Shown: positions 7,647 to 16,930, counted from the stretch's first letter. The stretch: DNA of 64,000 nt from Cryobacterium sp. SO1 (GCF_004210215.2 NZ_CP067394.1:1984001-2048000); one strand, 5' to 3'. Notes: generated by a model not told the origin, from the sequence alone. Program-made: numbers and translations.

Positions 7647-8126
7647 CTACTTGACCAGGTCCTGCCAGCCGTCGCCGTCGACGTACTCGAAGATCAGGTT
7701 CGTCTCGGTGTGCGCCACGGCCGGATGCTCCGCCAGGTGTTCGAGAACGAAGTCGCGCAGGTCGGACGCATCCGCTGCCGCCACGTGCAGCAGGTAGTCG
7801 TCGGCGCCGGCGGTGTGGAAGAGTCCGATCACGCCGGGCCAGTGCGGTGCGGCACTACGGAAGTCGTCGATCTGCTCCCGGGCGTGCTTGGCCAGGCGCA
7901 CGGAGATCAGGGCCTGTAGTGAGGCGCCGAGAGCGGCGAGGTCGATGTTGGCCCGGTAGCCGCGGATGTGGCCGAGCTGCTGGAGCCGGCGCAACCGTAG
8001 GGACACCGTGGACTCGGCCACGCCGATTTCAGCCGCCAGGGCGGAACCCGACGCGCGAGCATTGACCGAGAGCGCCCGCAACAGGGCCCGGTCAACGCGG
8101 TCTAGGTCGGCCTTCTTGGATTCCAT
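7647..8126 (-). CDS. Lrp/AsnC family transcriptional regulator
   Basis: 159 residues. The N-terminal winged HTH (about 8-60, with GVAESTVSLRLRRL as recognition helix) is followed by a RAM ligand-binding domain (about 70-150), the standard Lrp layout that assembles into dimers and octamers. The effector is not predictable. A 5-bp hairpin (CTCTC 8132-8136 with GAGAG 8144-8148) just upstream of the ATG covers the only plausible ribosome-binding site, hinting at translational control. It is convergent with cspA. Confidence 0.92.
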   Translation of the reverse strand: MESKKADLDRVDRALLRALSVNARASGSALAAEIGVAESTVSLRLRRLQQLGHIRGYRANIDLAALGASLQALISVRLAKHAREQIDDFRSAAPHWPGVIGLFHTAGADDYLLHVAAADASDLRDFVLEHLAEHPAVAHTETNLIFEYVDGDGWQDLVK

Positions 8127-8268
8127 TCACGCTCTCTTTCGTTGAGAGTCAGTTTATCGACCGTTCTTCGACAGCGACAGTCGTCCCTGCATCAACTGCA
8201 TCACGGCTGGGTTTCCGGCGGATTACGCCGCCGAAGCTGCGACCGCGCTGCGACCGCCCTGAGGAGAC

Positions 8269-10290
8269 TCAGCTGCGGCCGAGGCGTTGCCGGAGCAGAT
8301 CGATGCGCTTCTGAATCTGGGTGACGCTGGCCTGGGCGACCGCGGGGCCGCCGCACAGCCTCCGTAGTTCGGCGTGCACCATGGCGTGCGGCTCCCCCGA
8401 CAACTTGGACCACATGCCCACGAGACTGCCCAGCAGTGTGCGCTGCTCTTTGAGCGTGCGGTAGAGCGGGATCGGCTCCGGCGGTGCACCCTCGACCGCG
8501 GCGGCCGCGGTGCGCCGCTCAGAGCCGCGCTTGGACTGCCGCTGTTGGCGTTGGCGCAGCAGCTCCGAGACTTGCTCCGGTTCGAGCAACCCGGGGATGC
8601 CGATGAAGTCGAACTCCTCGTCGGTGCCGGGTTCGGCGAGTTCGCCGTACTCGTCGCCGTTGAACATCACCATGTCGAAGGTGGCCTGCGAGTCCAACGC
8701 CTGCCAGGTGAATTCCTCACCGAGGTCGTCCGAGGCCTTCTCGGTCTTGTTCGCGGCCGCCACCATGGCGTCCTCCGGGTTGTACATGCCGTCGTCGCCG
8801 TCGTCGCGGTTGCTGCGGTCGAGGGCGTGATCGCGTTCCAGCTCCATGGCGTTGGCCAAGCTCAGCAGCCCGGGAACGTTGGGCAGGAAGATCGACGCCG
8901 TCTCGCCGCGGCGACGAGCGCGCACGAACCGGCCGATGGCCTGCGCGAAGAAGAGCGGCGTTGACGCGCTCGTGGCGTAGACGCCGACGGCGAGGCGGGG
9001 CACGTCCACCCCCTCCGACACCATCCGCACTGCGACCATCCACCTCTTGGTGTTGTGCGAGAACTCGTCGATCCGGTCGCTGGACTCCTTCTCGTCGGAG
9101 AGCACCACCGTCGCCGGCTCGCCGGAGATTTCCTCGAGGATCGCCGCGTACGCCCGGGCTGTGGTCTGGTCGGTGGCGATGACCAGGCCGCCGGCATCCG
9201 GAATACCGTGCCTGACCTCGGTCAGGCGGGCGTCCGCCGCCCGCAGGACCGCGGGGATCCACTGGCCGCTGGGTTCGAGCGCCGTGCGCCAGGCCTGCGA
9301 GGTGATGTCCTTGGTGTTGCCCTCGCCGAGCTTGGCTTCCATCTCGTCGCCGGCCCTGGTGCGCCATTTCATGTGCCCGGCGTAGACCATGAACATGACC
9401 GGGCGCACGACGCCGTCCTCCAGGGCGCGGCCGTAGCCGTAGTTGTAGTCGCTCTGCGACAGCCGGATGCCGTGCTTGTCGGGCAGATAGGTCACGAACG
9501 GGATCGGTGACGTGTCGGAACGGAACGGCGTTCCGGTCAGCGAGAGCCGGCGCGTGGCGGGGTCGAAGGCCTCGCGGATGGCGTCGCCCCAGCTCAGCGC
9601 GTCACCGCCGTGGTGCACCTCGTCCAGGATCACCAGGGTGCGGCTGGCCTGTGTGAGCTCGCGGTGCAGCGCGGCACGGGTGGCGACCTGCGCGTAGGTG
9701 ACGGCGATGCCGTGGAAGTGGCTGCCGTAGCGGCCGTGCGCGTTCTTGAAGCCGGGGTCGAGCCGGATTCCGGCCCGGGCGGCCGCATCGGCCCACTGCC
9801 GTTTGAGGTGCTCGGTGGGGGCGACGACGGTGATCCGGTCGATCACCCGGCGCGCGCGCAGTTCTGCGGCCAGGCGCAACGCGAAGGTGGTCTTGCCGGC
9901 GCCCGGCGTTGCGGCGGCGAGGAAGTCTCGGGGCTGATGCTGGAAGTAGGCCTCGAGGGCCTCGGCCTGCCAGGCCCGCAGCTTGCTGGCCGTTCCCCAG
10001 GCTGCTCGCTCGGGGAAGGACGGCGAGAGGTGTTCGGCAGCGCTGGTGCCGGCGGGCCCGCGGTCCGGCCCGAACACGGGCGGGGTGTCGACGGTCTCGG
10101 CCAGGAACGAGGCGGCTGGGAACGAGGCGGCTGGGAACGAGGCGACTGGGAACGATCCGGGTTCAGCCGATCCGGGTCCAGCCGATTCTGGTGCGCCAGA
10201 TCCAGATGCAGTGGTCTCCCGGTGCGAGGGTTCCCGGAAAGCGGATCCGAAGTCAGGTGGAGTAGTCACTTCATAAGAACTTACCAACAC
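8269..10290 (-). CDS. DEAD/DEAH helicase, XPB/UvsW-like (SF2)
   Basis: 673 residues from GTG 10290. SF2 motifs appear in order: Walker A ATPGAGKTT (about 128-136), DEVHHGG (motif II), SLTGTPFRSD (motif III), VSEGVDVP (motif V) and AIGRFVRARR (motif VI). The closest known relatives are ResIII/XPB-type repair or DNA-translocating helicases. The first ~85 residues are low-complexity (Ala, Ser, Pro, Phe) and include a 5-residue repeat encoded by a 15-bp tandem repeat. GTG 10269 (giving MTTPPDFGS) is an equally good start; neither has a convincing ribosome-binding site. Only 35 bp separate GTG 10290 from the divergent SGNH gene. The substrate is unknown. Confidence 0.88.
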   Translation of the reverse strand: MLVSSYEVTTPPDFGSAFREPSHRETTASGSGAPESAGPGSAEPGSFPVASFPAASFPAASFLAETVDTPPVFGPDRGPAGTSAAEHLSPSFPERAAWGTASKLRAWQAEALEAYFQHQPRDFLAAATPGAGKTTFALRLAAELRARRVIDRITVVAPTEHLKRQWADAAARAGIRLDPGFKNAHGRYGSHFHGIAVTYAQVATRAALHRELTQASRTLVILDEVHHGGDALSWGDAIREAFDPATRRLSLTGTPFRSDTSPIPFVTYLPDKHGIRLSQSDYNYGYGRALEDGVVRPVMFMVYAGHMKWRTRAGDEMEAKLGEGNTKDITSQAWRTALEPSGQWIPAVLRAADARLTEVRHGIPDAGGLVIATDQTTARAYAAILEEISGEPATVVLSDEKESSDRIDEFSHNTKRWMVAVRMVSEGVDVPRLAVGVYATSASTPLFFAQAIGRFVRARRRGETASIFLPNVPGLLSLANAMELERDHALDRSNRDDGDDGMYNPEDAMVAAANKTEKASDDLGEEFTWQALDSQATFDMVMFNGDEYGELAEPGTDEEFDFIGIPGLLEPEQVSELLRQRQQRQSKRGSERRTAAAAVEGAPPEPIPLYRTLKEQRTLLGSLVGMWSKLSGEPHAMVHAELRRLCGGPAVAQASVTQIQKRIDLLRQRLGRS
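10105..10149 (-). repeat. 15-bp in-frame tandem repeat in the helicase N-terminus
   Basis: Three copies of a 15-bp unit (GAACGAGGCGGCTGG on the plus strand, one base changed in the third), plus a partial copy. They encode a repeated Ala-Ser-Phe-Pro-Ala block in the disordered N-terminal tail of the helicase. Confidence 0.9.
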
Positions 10291-10325
10291 CCACCGACAT
10301 CTGCCCGACGGGGCAGAATGAAATC

Positions 10326-11120
10326 ATGACGAAGCAGCAACATCCGTGGTCCCGCTACGTCGCCGTCGGCGACTCCTTCACGGAGGGTGTCGGCGACCCG
10401 GAGTCGTCCAGCCCCGGCGGCAACCGCGGCTGGGCCGACCGGGTCGCCGAGATGCTCAGCCTCGGCTCCGACGACTTCGCCTACGGCAATCTCGCGGTTC
10501 GGGGCAAATTGATGAACCAGATCTTGGTCGAGCAGGTGGGTCAGGCGCTCGCCCTGCATCCCGACCTTGTCACGATCTCGGCGGGCGGCAACGACGTGCT
10601 GCGGCCCGGCAGCGACCCGGATGCCATCGCCGGGCGGCTGGAGCAAGCGGTCACTCTGCTGGGCTCGGAGGGCGCCACCGTGGTGCTGTTCACCGGCACC
10701 GATGTGCGTTTCTCCCCCGTGCTGCGGGGGCTGCGGGGCAAGGTCGCCATCTACAACGAGAACCTCCGCGCCATCGCCGCTGCCCACGACGCGATCGTGG
10801 CGGACATGTGGTCGTTGACCGAGATTCAGGATTCCCGGATGTGGGCTCCGGACCGCCTGCACCTGAACCCGCTCGGCCACCACACCGTGGCGCGGATGGT
10901 GCTGGACGTGCTCAACGTGCCCAACCCGCTGGAACCGCAGCTGCCGGAACCGATGCCCGGCGTCACCTGGCGTCAGGCTCGCACCGAAGACCTCGCCTGG
11001 GCCAGGGAGTACCTGGTGCCCTGGGTACTGCGCCGGGTGCGCCACCAGTCGTCAGGGGACCACGTCCTGCCCAAACGTCCCGCCGCGGACCCGGTGACCA
11101 GGCTCGACCATCCGGCCTGA
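10326..11120 (+). CDS. SGNH/GDSL-family hydrolase
   Basis: 264 residues. Block I GDSFTEG has the nucleophile Ser17. Gly54 (block II), GGND with Asn89 (block III) and a DRLH block V near residues 176-180 complete the SGNH set. No signal peptide is seen, so the enzyme is probably cytoplasmic. The substrate (an ester or acyl group) is not predictable. It diverges from the helicase with 35 bp between the open frames, leaving little room for two promoters; CAGAAT at 10314-10319 could be a -10 giving an almost leaderless mRNA. It is convergent with the carboxypeptidase gene, with 16 bp between the stops. Confidence 0.9.
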   Translation: MTKQQHPWSRYVAVGDSFTEGVGDPESSSPGGNRGWADRVAEMLSLGSDDFAYGNLAVRGKLMNQILVEQVGQALALHPDLVTISAGGNDVLRPGSDPDAIAGRLEQAVTLLGSEGATVVLFTGTDVRFSPVLRGLRGKVAIYNENLRAIAAAHDAIVADMWSLTEIQDSRMWAPDRLHLNPLGHHTVARMVLDVLNVPNPLEPQLPEPMPGVTWRQARTEDLAWAREYLVPWVLRRVRHQSSGDHVLPKRPAADPVTRLDHPA

Positions 11121-11136
11121 CCCGGGGGTTCGAGGG

Positions 11137-12360
11137 TTAGACCTCGCCCGGGTGCGTCCAACGCCAAAACGGGCCCGGATCGGTCAGGGTCTGATCAAGC
11201 ACCAGGGGAACCGTGACCGTTTCCGTACCGACGGTCACGTCCAGACTACCGACGGAGTCGCCCTTCTCCGCCAGCGTCACGGCCGCAACGTCCACGGTGC
11301 TGGTGATCGGGGTGTCTGACCAGACCACGGTGGACGCCGAGGTCTCGGCGACGGCCTGCCCTGACTGGCCCCAGGGCGTCGTGTAGGTGCCGAACGGCGT
11401 CCCGGCCTCCACCAGGGTCACCGTGCGGAAACCGGGCTGCACGCTGCCGATCAGGCCGAGGATGCTCTCGTTCAGCTCGCTGTGGGTGTCCCCGCCGAGC
11501 ACAACTCCCACGAGGGTGACCGACGAGTCGCCGACGGGCACATCAACCGCGAAGAGCAGGCAGGCGCCGGCCTCATCGGTGGTGCCCGTCTTGATGCCCT
11601 CGACGCCGTCGACTCCGAGCAGTTTGTTCGTGTTGGTGACGGTGCCGACGGTCGGTATCTCGGCGGTGGGCATGGCCACGATGGCCGCAAGGACGGGATC
11701 GGCCATCACCAGCTTGCCGATGGCCACCAGGTCTGCCGGGCTGCTCACGCTCTGGGCGGAGAGTCCGCTGCTGTCGGCGACGGTGGTACCTGTCAGAGCG
11801 TTGGCGGCGAGGAAGTCCGCCGCCGCGGCGAGGTACGCATCCACCGAGCCGAACGCCCACACGGCCAGGGACACGCTGTAGTTGTTTGCCGACGGGATCA
11901 GCATCGTCTCGAACGCCTCACGCTGGCTGAGCACCATGCCGGACACGACCGGTGCCACCGACCCGTTCTCCGCGATCGCGTCGTAGTAGATGTCGACGTC
12001 GGCGTCGGTGAACTCGATGTCCGGCCCCGGGTCGTCGCCGGTCAACGGCTTGCTCTCCAGGATCACCAGAGCGGTGACCATCTTGGTGATGCTGGCGATG
12101 GGCACTGACCCCTGCTCGCCGCTGGACGCCAGAACGCCGTCGAACCCGACAGCACCGATGGCGCCGGCGCCCTGATCCGGCCAGGCGGGCAGCGCGGCCG
12201 CCTGCGTGAGGGCCGGCGGCTCGGTCAGCGCCGCGGCCGTGCTGGAGACCGGGGCAAGGCCCGTGCTGGTGAGATAGGCGACAAACGCGAGCGCCACGGC
12301 GAGCACGCCGAAGAATGCGATGCGCCGACGGCGGTAGACCTGGCGTCGGGAGAGTGACAT
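11137..12360 (-). CDS. D-alanyl-D-alanine carboxypeptidase (S11 family)
   Basis: 407 residues. A cytoplasmic Arg-rich N-terminus leads into one membrane segment (about 14-30) that acts as signal anchor. The penicillin-binding motifs are complete: SITK (Ser90-Lys93), SAN (157-159) and KTG (257-259). S11 enzymes trim the terminal D-Ala from peptidoglycan stem peptides outside the membrane. The C-terminal ~110 residues form a beta-rich PBP5-like domain. An unusually long linker (about 35-65) lies between anchor and catalytic domain. It appears to be a single-gene unit. Confidence 0.92.
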   Translation of the reverse strand: MSLSRRQVYRRRRIAFFGVLAVALAFVAYLTSTGLAPVSSTAAALTEPPALTQAAALPAWPDQGAGAIGAVGFDGVLASSGEQGSVPIASITKMVTALVILESKPLTGDDPGPDIEFTDADVDIYYDAIAENGSVAPVVSGMVLSQREAFETMLIPSANNYSVSLAVWAFGSVDAYLAAAADFLAANALTGTTVADSSGLSAQSVSSPADLVAIGKLVMADPVLAAIVAMPTAEIPTVGTVTNTNKLLGVDGVEGIKTGTTDEAGACLLFAVDVPVGDSSVTLVGVVLGGDTHSELNESILGLIGSVQPGFRTVTLVEAGTPFGTYTTPWGQSGQAVAETSASTVVWSDTPITSTVDVAAVTLAEKGDSVGSLDVTVGTETVTVPLVLDQTLTDPGPFWRWTHPGEV

Positions 12361-12424
12361 TCGATGATTCTAACCAGGGCCGCCGTAACCCGCTCGCAGG
12401 GCCGCCGCGCGCCCTGTGAATCAG

Positions 12425-13228
12425 CTAGGCGCGTAGCGCGTACAGGGCGACGGCGCTGGCCGATGCCACGTTCAGGGAGTCCACGCCGTGCATCATCGGG
12501 ATGGTCACGACGCTGTCAGCCACGGCCAGGGCATGGCGGCTCAGGCCGTCGCCCTCGGTGCCGAGGATCAGGGCCACCCGGTCCGGCGGATCGACCGCGA
12601 AGGCATCCAGGGAGACGGCATCGTCGGCCAGGGCCAGGGCAGCCAGATGGAAGCCGTTCTCCTTGAGAACCGGTGCGGCCTCGCCCCACTCCGGCAGCCG
12701 GGTCCAGGGCACCTGCAGCACGGTTCCCATGCTCACCCTGACACTACGGCGGTACAACGGGTCGGCGCAGCGCGGAGTGATCAGTACGGCGTCCGCGCCG
12801 AGCCCGGCCACCGATCTGAAGATCGCCCCGACGTTGGTGTGGTCGACGATGTCCTCCAGGATCACGATGCGCCGCGCACCGCGAATGATGTCGGCCACCG
12901 AGGCCAGGTCAGGCCTGTGCATGGCCGCCATCGCGCCACGGTGCAGGTTGTACCCGGTGAGCTGCTCGAGCAGCACCGCCGAACCCACGTAGATCGGAAC
13001 GTCCGGCCAGTCCGCCAGCAGGTGCTGGGCGTCCGGCAACCACTGTTCCTGCACGAGAACCGAACGGGGACGGTGCCCGGCGGCCAGGGCGCGGCCGATC
13101 ACCTTGGCCGACTCGGCGATGTAGAGGCCGTTGGCCGGCTCGGAGACCCGGCGCAGGGCTACGTCGGTCAGCCGGGAGTAGTCGGCCAGGCCGGGGGCGT
13201 CAAGGTCGGTAATCGGGACGATCTGCAC
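12425..13228 (-). CDS. TrmH/SpoU-family RNA 2'-O-methyltransferase
   Basis: 267 residues from GTG 13228 (the frame is open to 13297). I chose 13228 because it has an AAAGGCGG-like site upstream and the natural N-terminus VQIVPITDL. The SPOUT knot motifs are present: DHTNVGAIFRSV (motif 1), LGTEGDGLS (motif 2) and IPMMHGVDSLNVASA (motif 3, SAM binding). The N-terminal ~100 residues form a substrate-binding domain. The target is rRNA or tRNA, not resolvable from sequence. Confidence 0.92.
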   Translation of the reverse strand: MQIVPITDLDAPGLADYSRLTDVALRRVSEPANGLYIAESAKVIGRALAAGHRPRSVLVQEQWLPDAQHLLADWPDVPIYVGSAVLLEQLTGYNLHRGAMAAMHRPDLASVADIIRGARRIVILEDIVDHTNVGAIFRSVAGLGADAVLITPRCADPLYRRSVRVSMGTVLQVPWTRLPEWGEAAPVLKENGFHLAALALADDAVSLDAFAVDPPDRVALILGTEGDGLSRHALAVADSVVTIPMMHGVDSLNVASASAVALYALRA

Positions 13229-13392
13229 GGAGGCCGCCGCCTTTCTGAGAGGTGTCTGGTGCACAGCTGCCCGCGCGGGAACCTCGAACCGCAACACAGC
13301 CGAAAACTCACCAGTTTAGACTCAGAGGACATCATCGCCGCGCCGGCTCCCTCGGGGCCGGGCCGGCGGCGACGGGACGAGGATGGAGCACC

Positions 13393-14247
13393 ATGACGGC
13401 CGAGACTGTCCTGACGACGTCGGCGGCTGCCGACGAGGCCCTCGACAAAGTGGCCGCCATCCTGCGCGGCCGGCGCACCGCGGTCCTCACCGGTGCCGGG
13501 GTGAGCACCGACTCCGGGATTCCCGACTACCGCGGCGCTGGTGCCCCGGTGCGTGTGCCCATGACATTCCAGACCTTCCTCTCGGACGAACGCGCCCGCA
13601 AACGCTACTGGGCCGGGAGCCACCTGGGCTGGCACCGGTTCAGGGCGGCCGAACCCAACCTGGGTCACCGTTCGCTGGTGTCCCTGGAATCGGCCGGACT
13701 CGTCAGCGGTATCGTCACCCAGAACGTGGACGGCCTGCACACCCGGGCAGGGTCACGCCATGTCGTCGACCTGCACGGGTCGATGGACCTCGTGGTCTGC
13801 CTCTCTTGCGGGCAGGCCTTCGGCCGGGACAGTATCGCCGCCCGCCTGGAGGCGCACAATCCGGTGCTGGCGAACCCCGACCAGGTCGAGATCGCACCGG
13901 ACGGCGATGCCATCGTGGTCGACATCGATGATTTCGTCGTGCCGGACTGCTCGGTCTGCGGCGGCCTGCTCAAGCCCAATGTGGTGTTCTTCGGTGAGTT
14001 GGTGCCGACCGGGAAGTTCACCGCGGCGGCGGCGCTCGTGCGGGCAGCCGATGCCCTGATCGTGGCGGGCTCGTCCCTGGCGGTCAATTCCGGCATCCGG
14101 TTGCTCGAACTGGCCCGGCGCCGCAAGCTGCCCATCGTGGTGATCAACCGCGGGACGACCAAGGGTGACGGGCGGGCGCTGGTTAAACTGGAGGCTGGCA
14201 CGTCCGAGTCGTTTGCCGGGTTGGTGACCCGCCTCACCGGTCGGTAG
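13393..14247 (+). CDS. Sir2-family NAD-dependent protein deacylase (sirtuin)
   Basis: 284 residues from ATG 13393. The NAD-binding signature GAGVSTDSGIPDYRG occupies about 34-48 and TQNVDGLH about 109-116; the catalytic His is His128. A Cys4 zinc site is complete: Cys136 and Cys139, then Cys186 and Cys189, with a longer-than-usual loop of ~45 residues between the pairs. Sirtuins remove acetyl or other acyl groups from lysine, for example regulating acetyl-CoA synthetase; the target here is unknown. A short gap with a 17-bp duplication separates it from the downstream phosphatase. Confidence 0.95.
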   Translation: MTAETVLTTSAAADEALDKVAAILRGRRTAVLTGAGVSTDSGIPDYRGAGAPVRVPMTFQTFLSDERARKRYWAGSHLGWHRFRAAEPNLGHRSLVSLESAGLVSGIVTQNVDGLHTRAGSRHVVDLHGSMDLVVCLSCGQAFGRDSIAARLEAHNPVLANPDQVEIAPDGDAIVVDIDDFVVPDCSVCGGLLKPNVVFFGELVPTGKFTAAAALVRAADALIVAGSSLAVNSGIRLLELARRRKLPIVVINRGTTKGDGRALVKLEAGTSESFAGLVTRLTGR

Positions 14248-14264
14248 TGTGCCAGCAGGCAGTT

Positions 14265-14298
14265 CCAGTGCGGCAGCAGTACCAGTGCAGCAGCAGTA
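14265..14298 (+). repeat. 17-bp tandem duplication
   Basis: Two adjacent copies of a 17-bp unit (CCAGTGC then GGCAGCAGTA-like), differing at one base, just after the sirtuin stop and before the phosphatase start. Confidence 0.85.
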
Positions 14299-14321
14299 CC
14301 CGACCAGCAGAAGGCAGCGTT

Positions 14322-14891
14322 GTGATCACCAAGCTCGCGATCGTCCGGCACGGCCAGACGGATTGGAACCTGGAAAAACGCATCCAGGGCAGCACCGACA
14401 TCCCGCTGAATTCCACCGGCCGCGCCCAGGCAGCCGAGACCGGGCTGCGGCTGAGCCGTTCCCGCTGGGACGCCATCGTGACCAGCCCGCTGCTGCGGGC
14501 GCACGAGAGCGCCCGGATCATCGCGGGTGAACTGGACCACCCGGCACCGCTCGTCGTGCCGGAACTGACCGAGCGGCACCACGGTCACATCGAGGGGTTG
14601 ACCTTCACTGAGCGGCAGGCGCGGTTCCCGGACGGTTCATCGGTTCCGGGCCTGGAGAGCCGGCAGTCCGTGCTCGACAGAGTGCTGCCGGCCCTGGAAC
14701 GGATCGCCCTGGACTTCCCGGGCCAGGAGGTCGTCGTGGTCTGCCACGGCGGCGTGATCGGCACCCTCTTGCGCTACACCACGGCCGGTGAGCGACCGGC
14801 CACGGGTGAACTCATCCCGAACGGCTCGATCCACGAGTTCCTCTGGCAGGGCGGTCGTCTTCAGCTGGAGAGCGTCGTAACGGCGCGCTGA
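14322..14891 (+). CDS. Histidine phosphatase (phosphoglycerate mutase-like)
   Basis: 189 residues from GTG 14322, chosen because AGAAGG lies 8 bp upstream and the mature N-terminus KLAIVRHGQTDWN follows directly. The RHG motif carries the phospho-accepting His10, and a second catalytic His appears in VVVCHGG. The family includes cofactor-dependent phosphoglycerate mutases and general phosphatases such as CobC and PhoE. The length and absence of mutase insertions favour a broad phosphatase. It lies 74 bp after the sirtuin and may share its transcript; it is convergent with the glycosyltransferase. Confidence 0.9.
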   Translation: MITKLAIVRHGQTDWNLEKRIQGSTDIPLNSTGRAQAAETGLRLSRSRWDAIVTSPLLRAHESARIIAGELDHPAPLVVPELTERHHGHIEGLTFTERQARFPDGSSVPGLESRQSVLDRVLPALERIALDFPGQEVVVVCHGGVIGTLLRYTTAGERPATGELIPNGSIHEFLWQGGRLQLESVVTAR

Positions 14892-14909
14892 CCGCGCTCA
14901 GTTCCGCCA

Positions 14910-16016
14910 TCAGCCACGACGGGCAGCCGCCGCGGTGCCCTGCAACACCCGCAGCAGTCGAGCGGCCGATTCGGCCCAGGTGAAGCGTCCGGCTTGACCG
15001 ACCGAGAGCCGGGAGCGCCGTGTCCACTCCCCCGGAGCCTCCAGGCTGAGCACCGCGGCCGCCACCGCATCCGGGTCGCGCGGAGGCACATAGCTCGCCG
15101 CGTCGCCACCGATCTCCCGAAAAATGGGGATATCGCTCACGACCACCGGAATACCCAGGCTCATCGCCTCGACCAGGGGAATGCCGAAGCCCTCGTCGAG
15201 GGACGTGGTGACCAGCGCCGTGGCGTTGGCCAGCAGTGAGACGTATTCCTCATCGCTGACGCCGTCGTGGAAGACCAGGCTCGCCTGCGGGGCGAGGGCG
15301 GACAGCCGGGCGCGTTCGCCGGCGCCGACCCTGCTGAGCAGGTGCAGCGAGTAGCTGGGCAGGGCCGCCGCGGCGCGTACGAGAGTGTCCACGTTCTTGT
15401 ACGGCATGAACGAGCCCATGTATACCAGGGTCTTCGTGGCCGGTCCGGCCCGGTCGTGAGTCTCTGCCGCTCCGGCGACGGAATCGGCGGCGTTGGGCAC
15501 CACGGACACCGGTCGTCGGGTGAGCCGGTGGCGATTGATCAGCGCACCGGTGGTCTCCGACACCGTGACGACGCCGTCCGACCGGTTCAGCAGCAGCCGC
15601 TGCGGTCCCCAGGAGAGGTGATAGAGACGCCAGAGCAGACGGATGCCGGCGGAGAACTCCCGCGGCGGCGTGCGGTTGCGGTAGTAGATGAGGTCGTGCA
15701 CCGTCAGTACCAGGCGGTACTTCCTACCCCAGGAACCCATGGTCTGCATCGGGCTGAACACGATGTCGGGGGCCAGCCGGTTCACTGTCAGGGCGACCAG
15801 CGGTTCGAGCGGGCTGGTGGGCGACCGCACCAGCTGCCAGGGCAAAGCGGGCAGCATGGCCAGTTGCCGGTGGTCGCTGATCAGCATCGTCACCGGATGC
15901 AACCGGCCCAGTTCGGTGACCAGTCCGGCGGTGTAGCGGCTGATGCCGTCGTGGCGGTCGATCCGGGTGTAGCGGCAGTCGAAGACTATGCGCAGGGGCC
16001 GTTCGGCGGTGGTCAC
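14910..16016 (-). CDS. Family 4 glycosyltransferase
   Basis: 368 residues with the GT-B fold. The N-terminal acceptor domain includes RIVFDCRYTRIDRHDGISRY. The C-terminal donor domain has the EX7E-type motif EGFGIPLVE and the following EAMSLGIPVVVSD. It likely transfers a sugar from an NDP donor to a cell-envelope or soluble glycan; the acceptor cannot be named. Its start overlaps the stop of the alpha/beta hydrolase upstream by 4 bp, so the two are translated together. Confidence 0.9.
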   Translation of the reverse strand: MTTAERPLRIVFDCRYTRIDRHDGISRYTAGLVTELGRLHPVTMLISDHRQLAMLPALPWQLVRSPTSPLEPLVALTVNRLAPDIVFSPMQTMGSWGRKYRLVLTVHDLIYYRNRTPPREFSAGIRLLWRLYHLSWGPQRLLLNRSDGVVTVSETTGALINRHRLTRRPVSVVPNAADSVAGAAETHDRAGPATKTLVYMGSFMPYKNVDTLVRAAAALPSYSLHLLSRVGAGERARLSALAPQASLVFHDGVSDEEYVSLLANATALVTTSLDEGFGIPLVEAMSLGIPVVVSDIPIFREIGGDAASYVPPRDPDAVAAAVLSLEAPGEWTRRSRLSVGQAGRFTWAESAARLLRVLQGTAAAARRG

Positions 16017-16930
16017 GACGCCTCTCCGGCCGGGACGACCGGCTCCAGGAAACGGCGCAGTTCCCTCGCCGCGTTTTCGGGTACCTCGTAGTGGATGAGG
16101 TGGCCGACCCCGGGCAGGACGTGCAGCTGGGCTTCCGGAAACTGTGCGCGCAGCCGAACCTGGGCGTCGAGCGGGGTGATGTCGTCCTTCTCGGCGGCGA
16201 TCAAGAGGGTGCGGATGTTGATGTCCGTGGCGTATTCGCTGACGTCGTGCCCCACGGACGCCCGGAAGGCCTCGAGCACCACGGTGCGGTCCGCGAACGC
16301 GGAGAAGTACCGGTCGTGCTGGTTGTGGATCCAGCGCCGCCGCTGCCGGTTTCGGGTCTTGGCCATCGTGATGCTCATCACCCGCACGATGGCCCGGTTG
16401 CGGAGCAGGCCGAAACCGAGCCGCTCCGGCAGCTTGGACGCCAGCCAGTAATAGAACACGGCGAGACGGGTCAGCAGGCCGCGGGGCCCGGACAGGGCCG
16501 GGGCTGCGATCGGGTTCACCAGCACCAGGTCCTGGGCCGGCAGGCCGTCCGGCGACGCGGCGGCCGCCGAGACCACGATCGAACCGAACGAGTGTCCGAG
16601 GACCACCAGTCGGCCGGGCAGCGCCAGCAGGCGCAGGAACTCGGCCAGCCAGGCAGCGTAGGCGTCGATGGAGTGCGGCCCAGCCGCGAACGCGGCAGAT
16701 TCGCCGAAACCGGGCAGGTCCGGAGAGATGATCCGCAGGCCCCGCAGCTGCGAGACGACGGCCTCGAGGCCGTGGTGGTCGCCGCGGAACCCGTGCACCA
16801 TCACGACGGTGGTCGGTGAGTCCGGGTCGCCATACTCCCAGTACCGGGTGTCGCTGCCGGACACCGCGAGGGTGTGGGCACGCGCATCCATGAGGGTGAG
16901 CAGGTCGGCGTATGGCGAGGGAACGATCAT
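16013..16930 (-). CDS. Alpha/beta-fold hydrolase
   Basis: 305 residues from ATG 16930. The oxyanion motif VHGFRGDHHG, nucleophile elbow GHSFG and catalytic His in PGVGHLIHYE are present; the acid is probably the Asp in AEKDDITPLD. This is a classical serine hydrolase with a cap domain in the middle. The substrate is unknown. It is the first gene of a two-gene unit with the GT4 gene and diverges from treS over 117 bp. TAAACT at 16938-16943 (reverse strand) could be its -10, giving a very short leader. Confidence 0.88.
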   Translation of the reverse strand: MIVPSPYADLLTLMDARAHTLAVSGSDTRYWEYGDPDSPTTVVMVHGFRGDHHGLEAVVSQLRGLRIISPDLPGFGESAAFAAGPHSIDAYAAWLAEFLRLLALPGRLVVLGHSFGSIVVSAAAASPDGLPAQDLVLVNPIAAPALSGPRGLLTRLAVFYYWLASKLPERLGFGLLRNRAIVRVMSITMAKTRNRQRRRWIHNQHDRYFSAFADRTVVLEAFRASVGHDVSEYATDINIRTLLIAAEKDDITPLDAQVRLRAQFPEAQLHVLPGVGHLIHYEVPENAARELRRFLEPVVPAGEAS

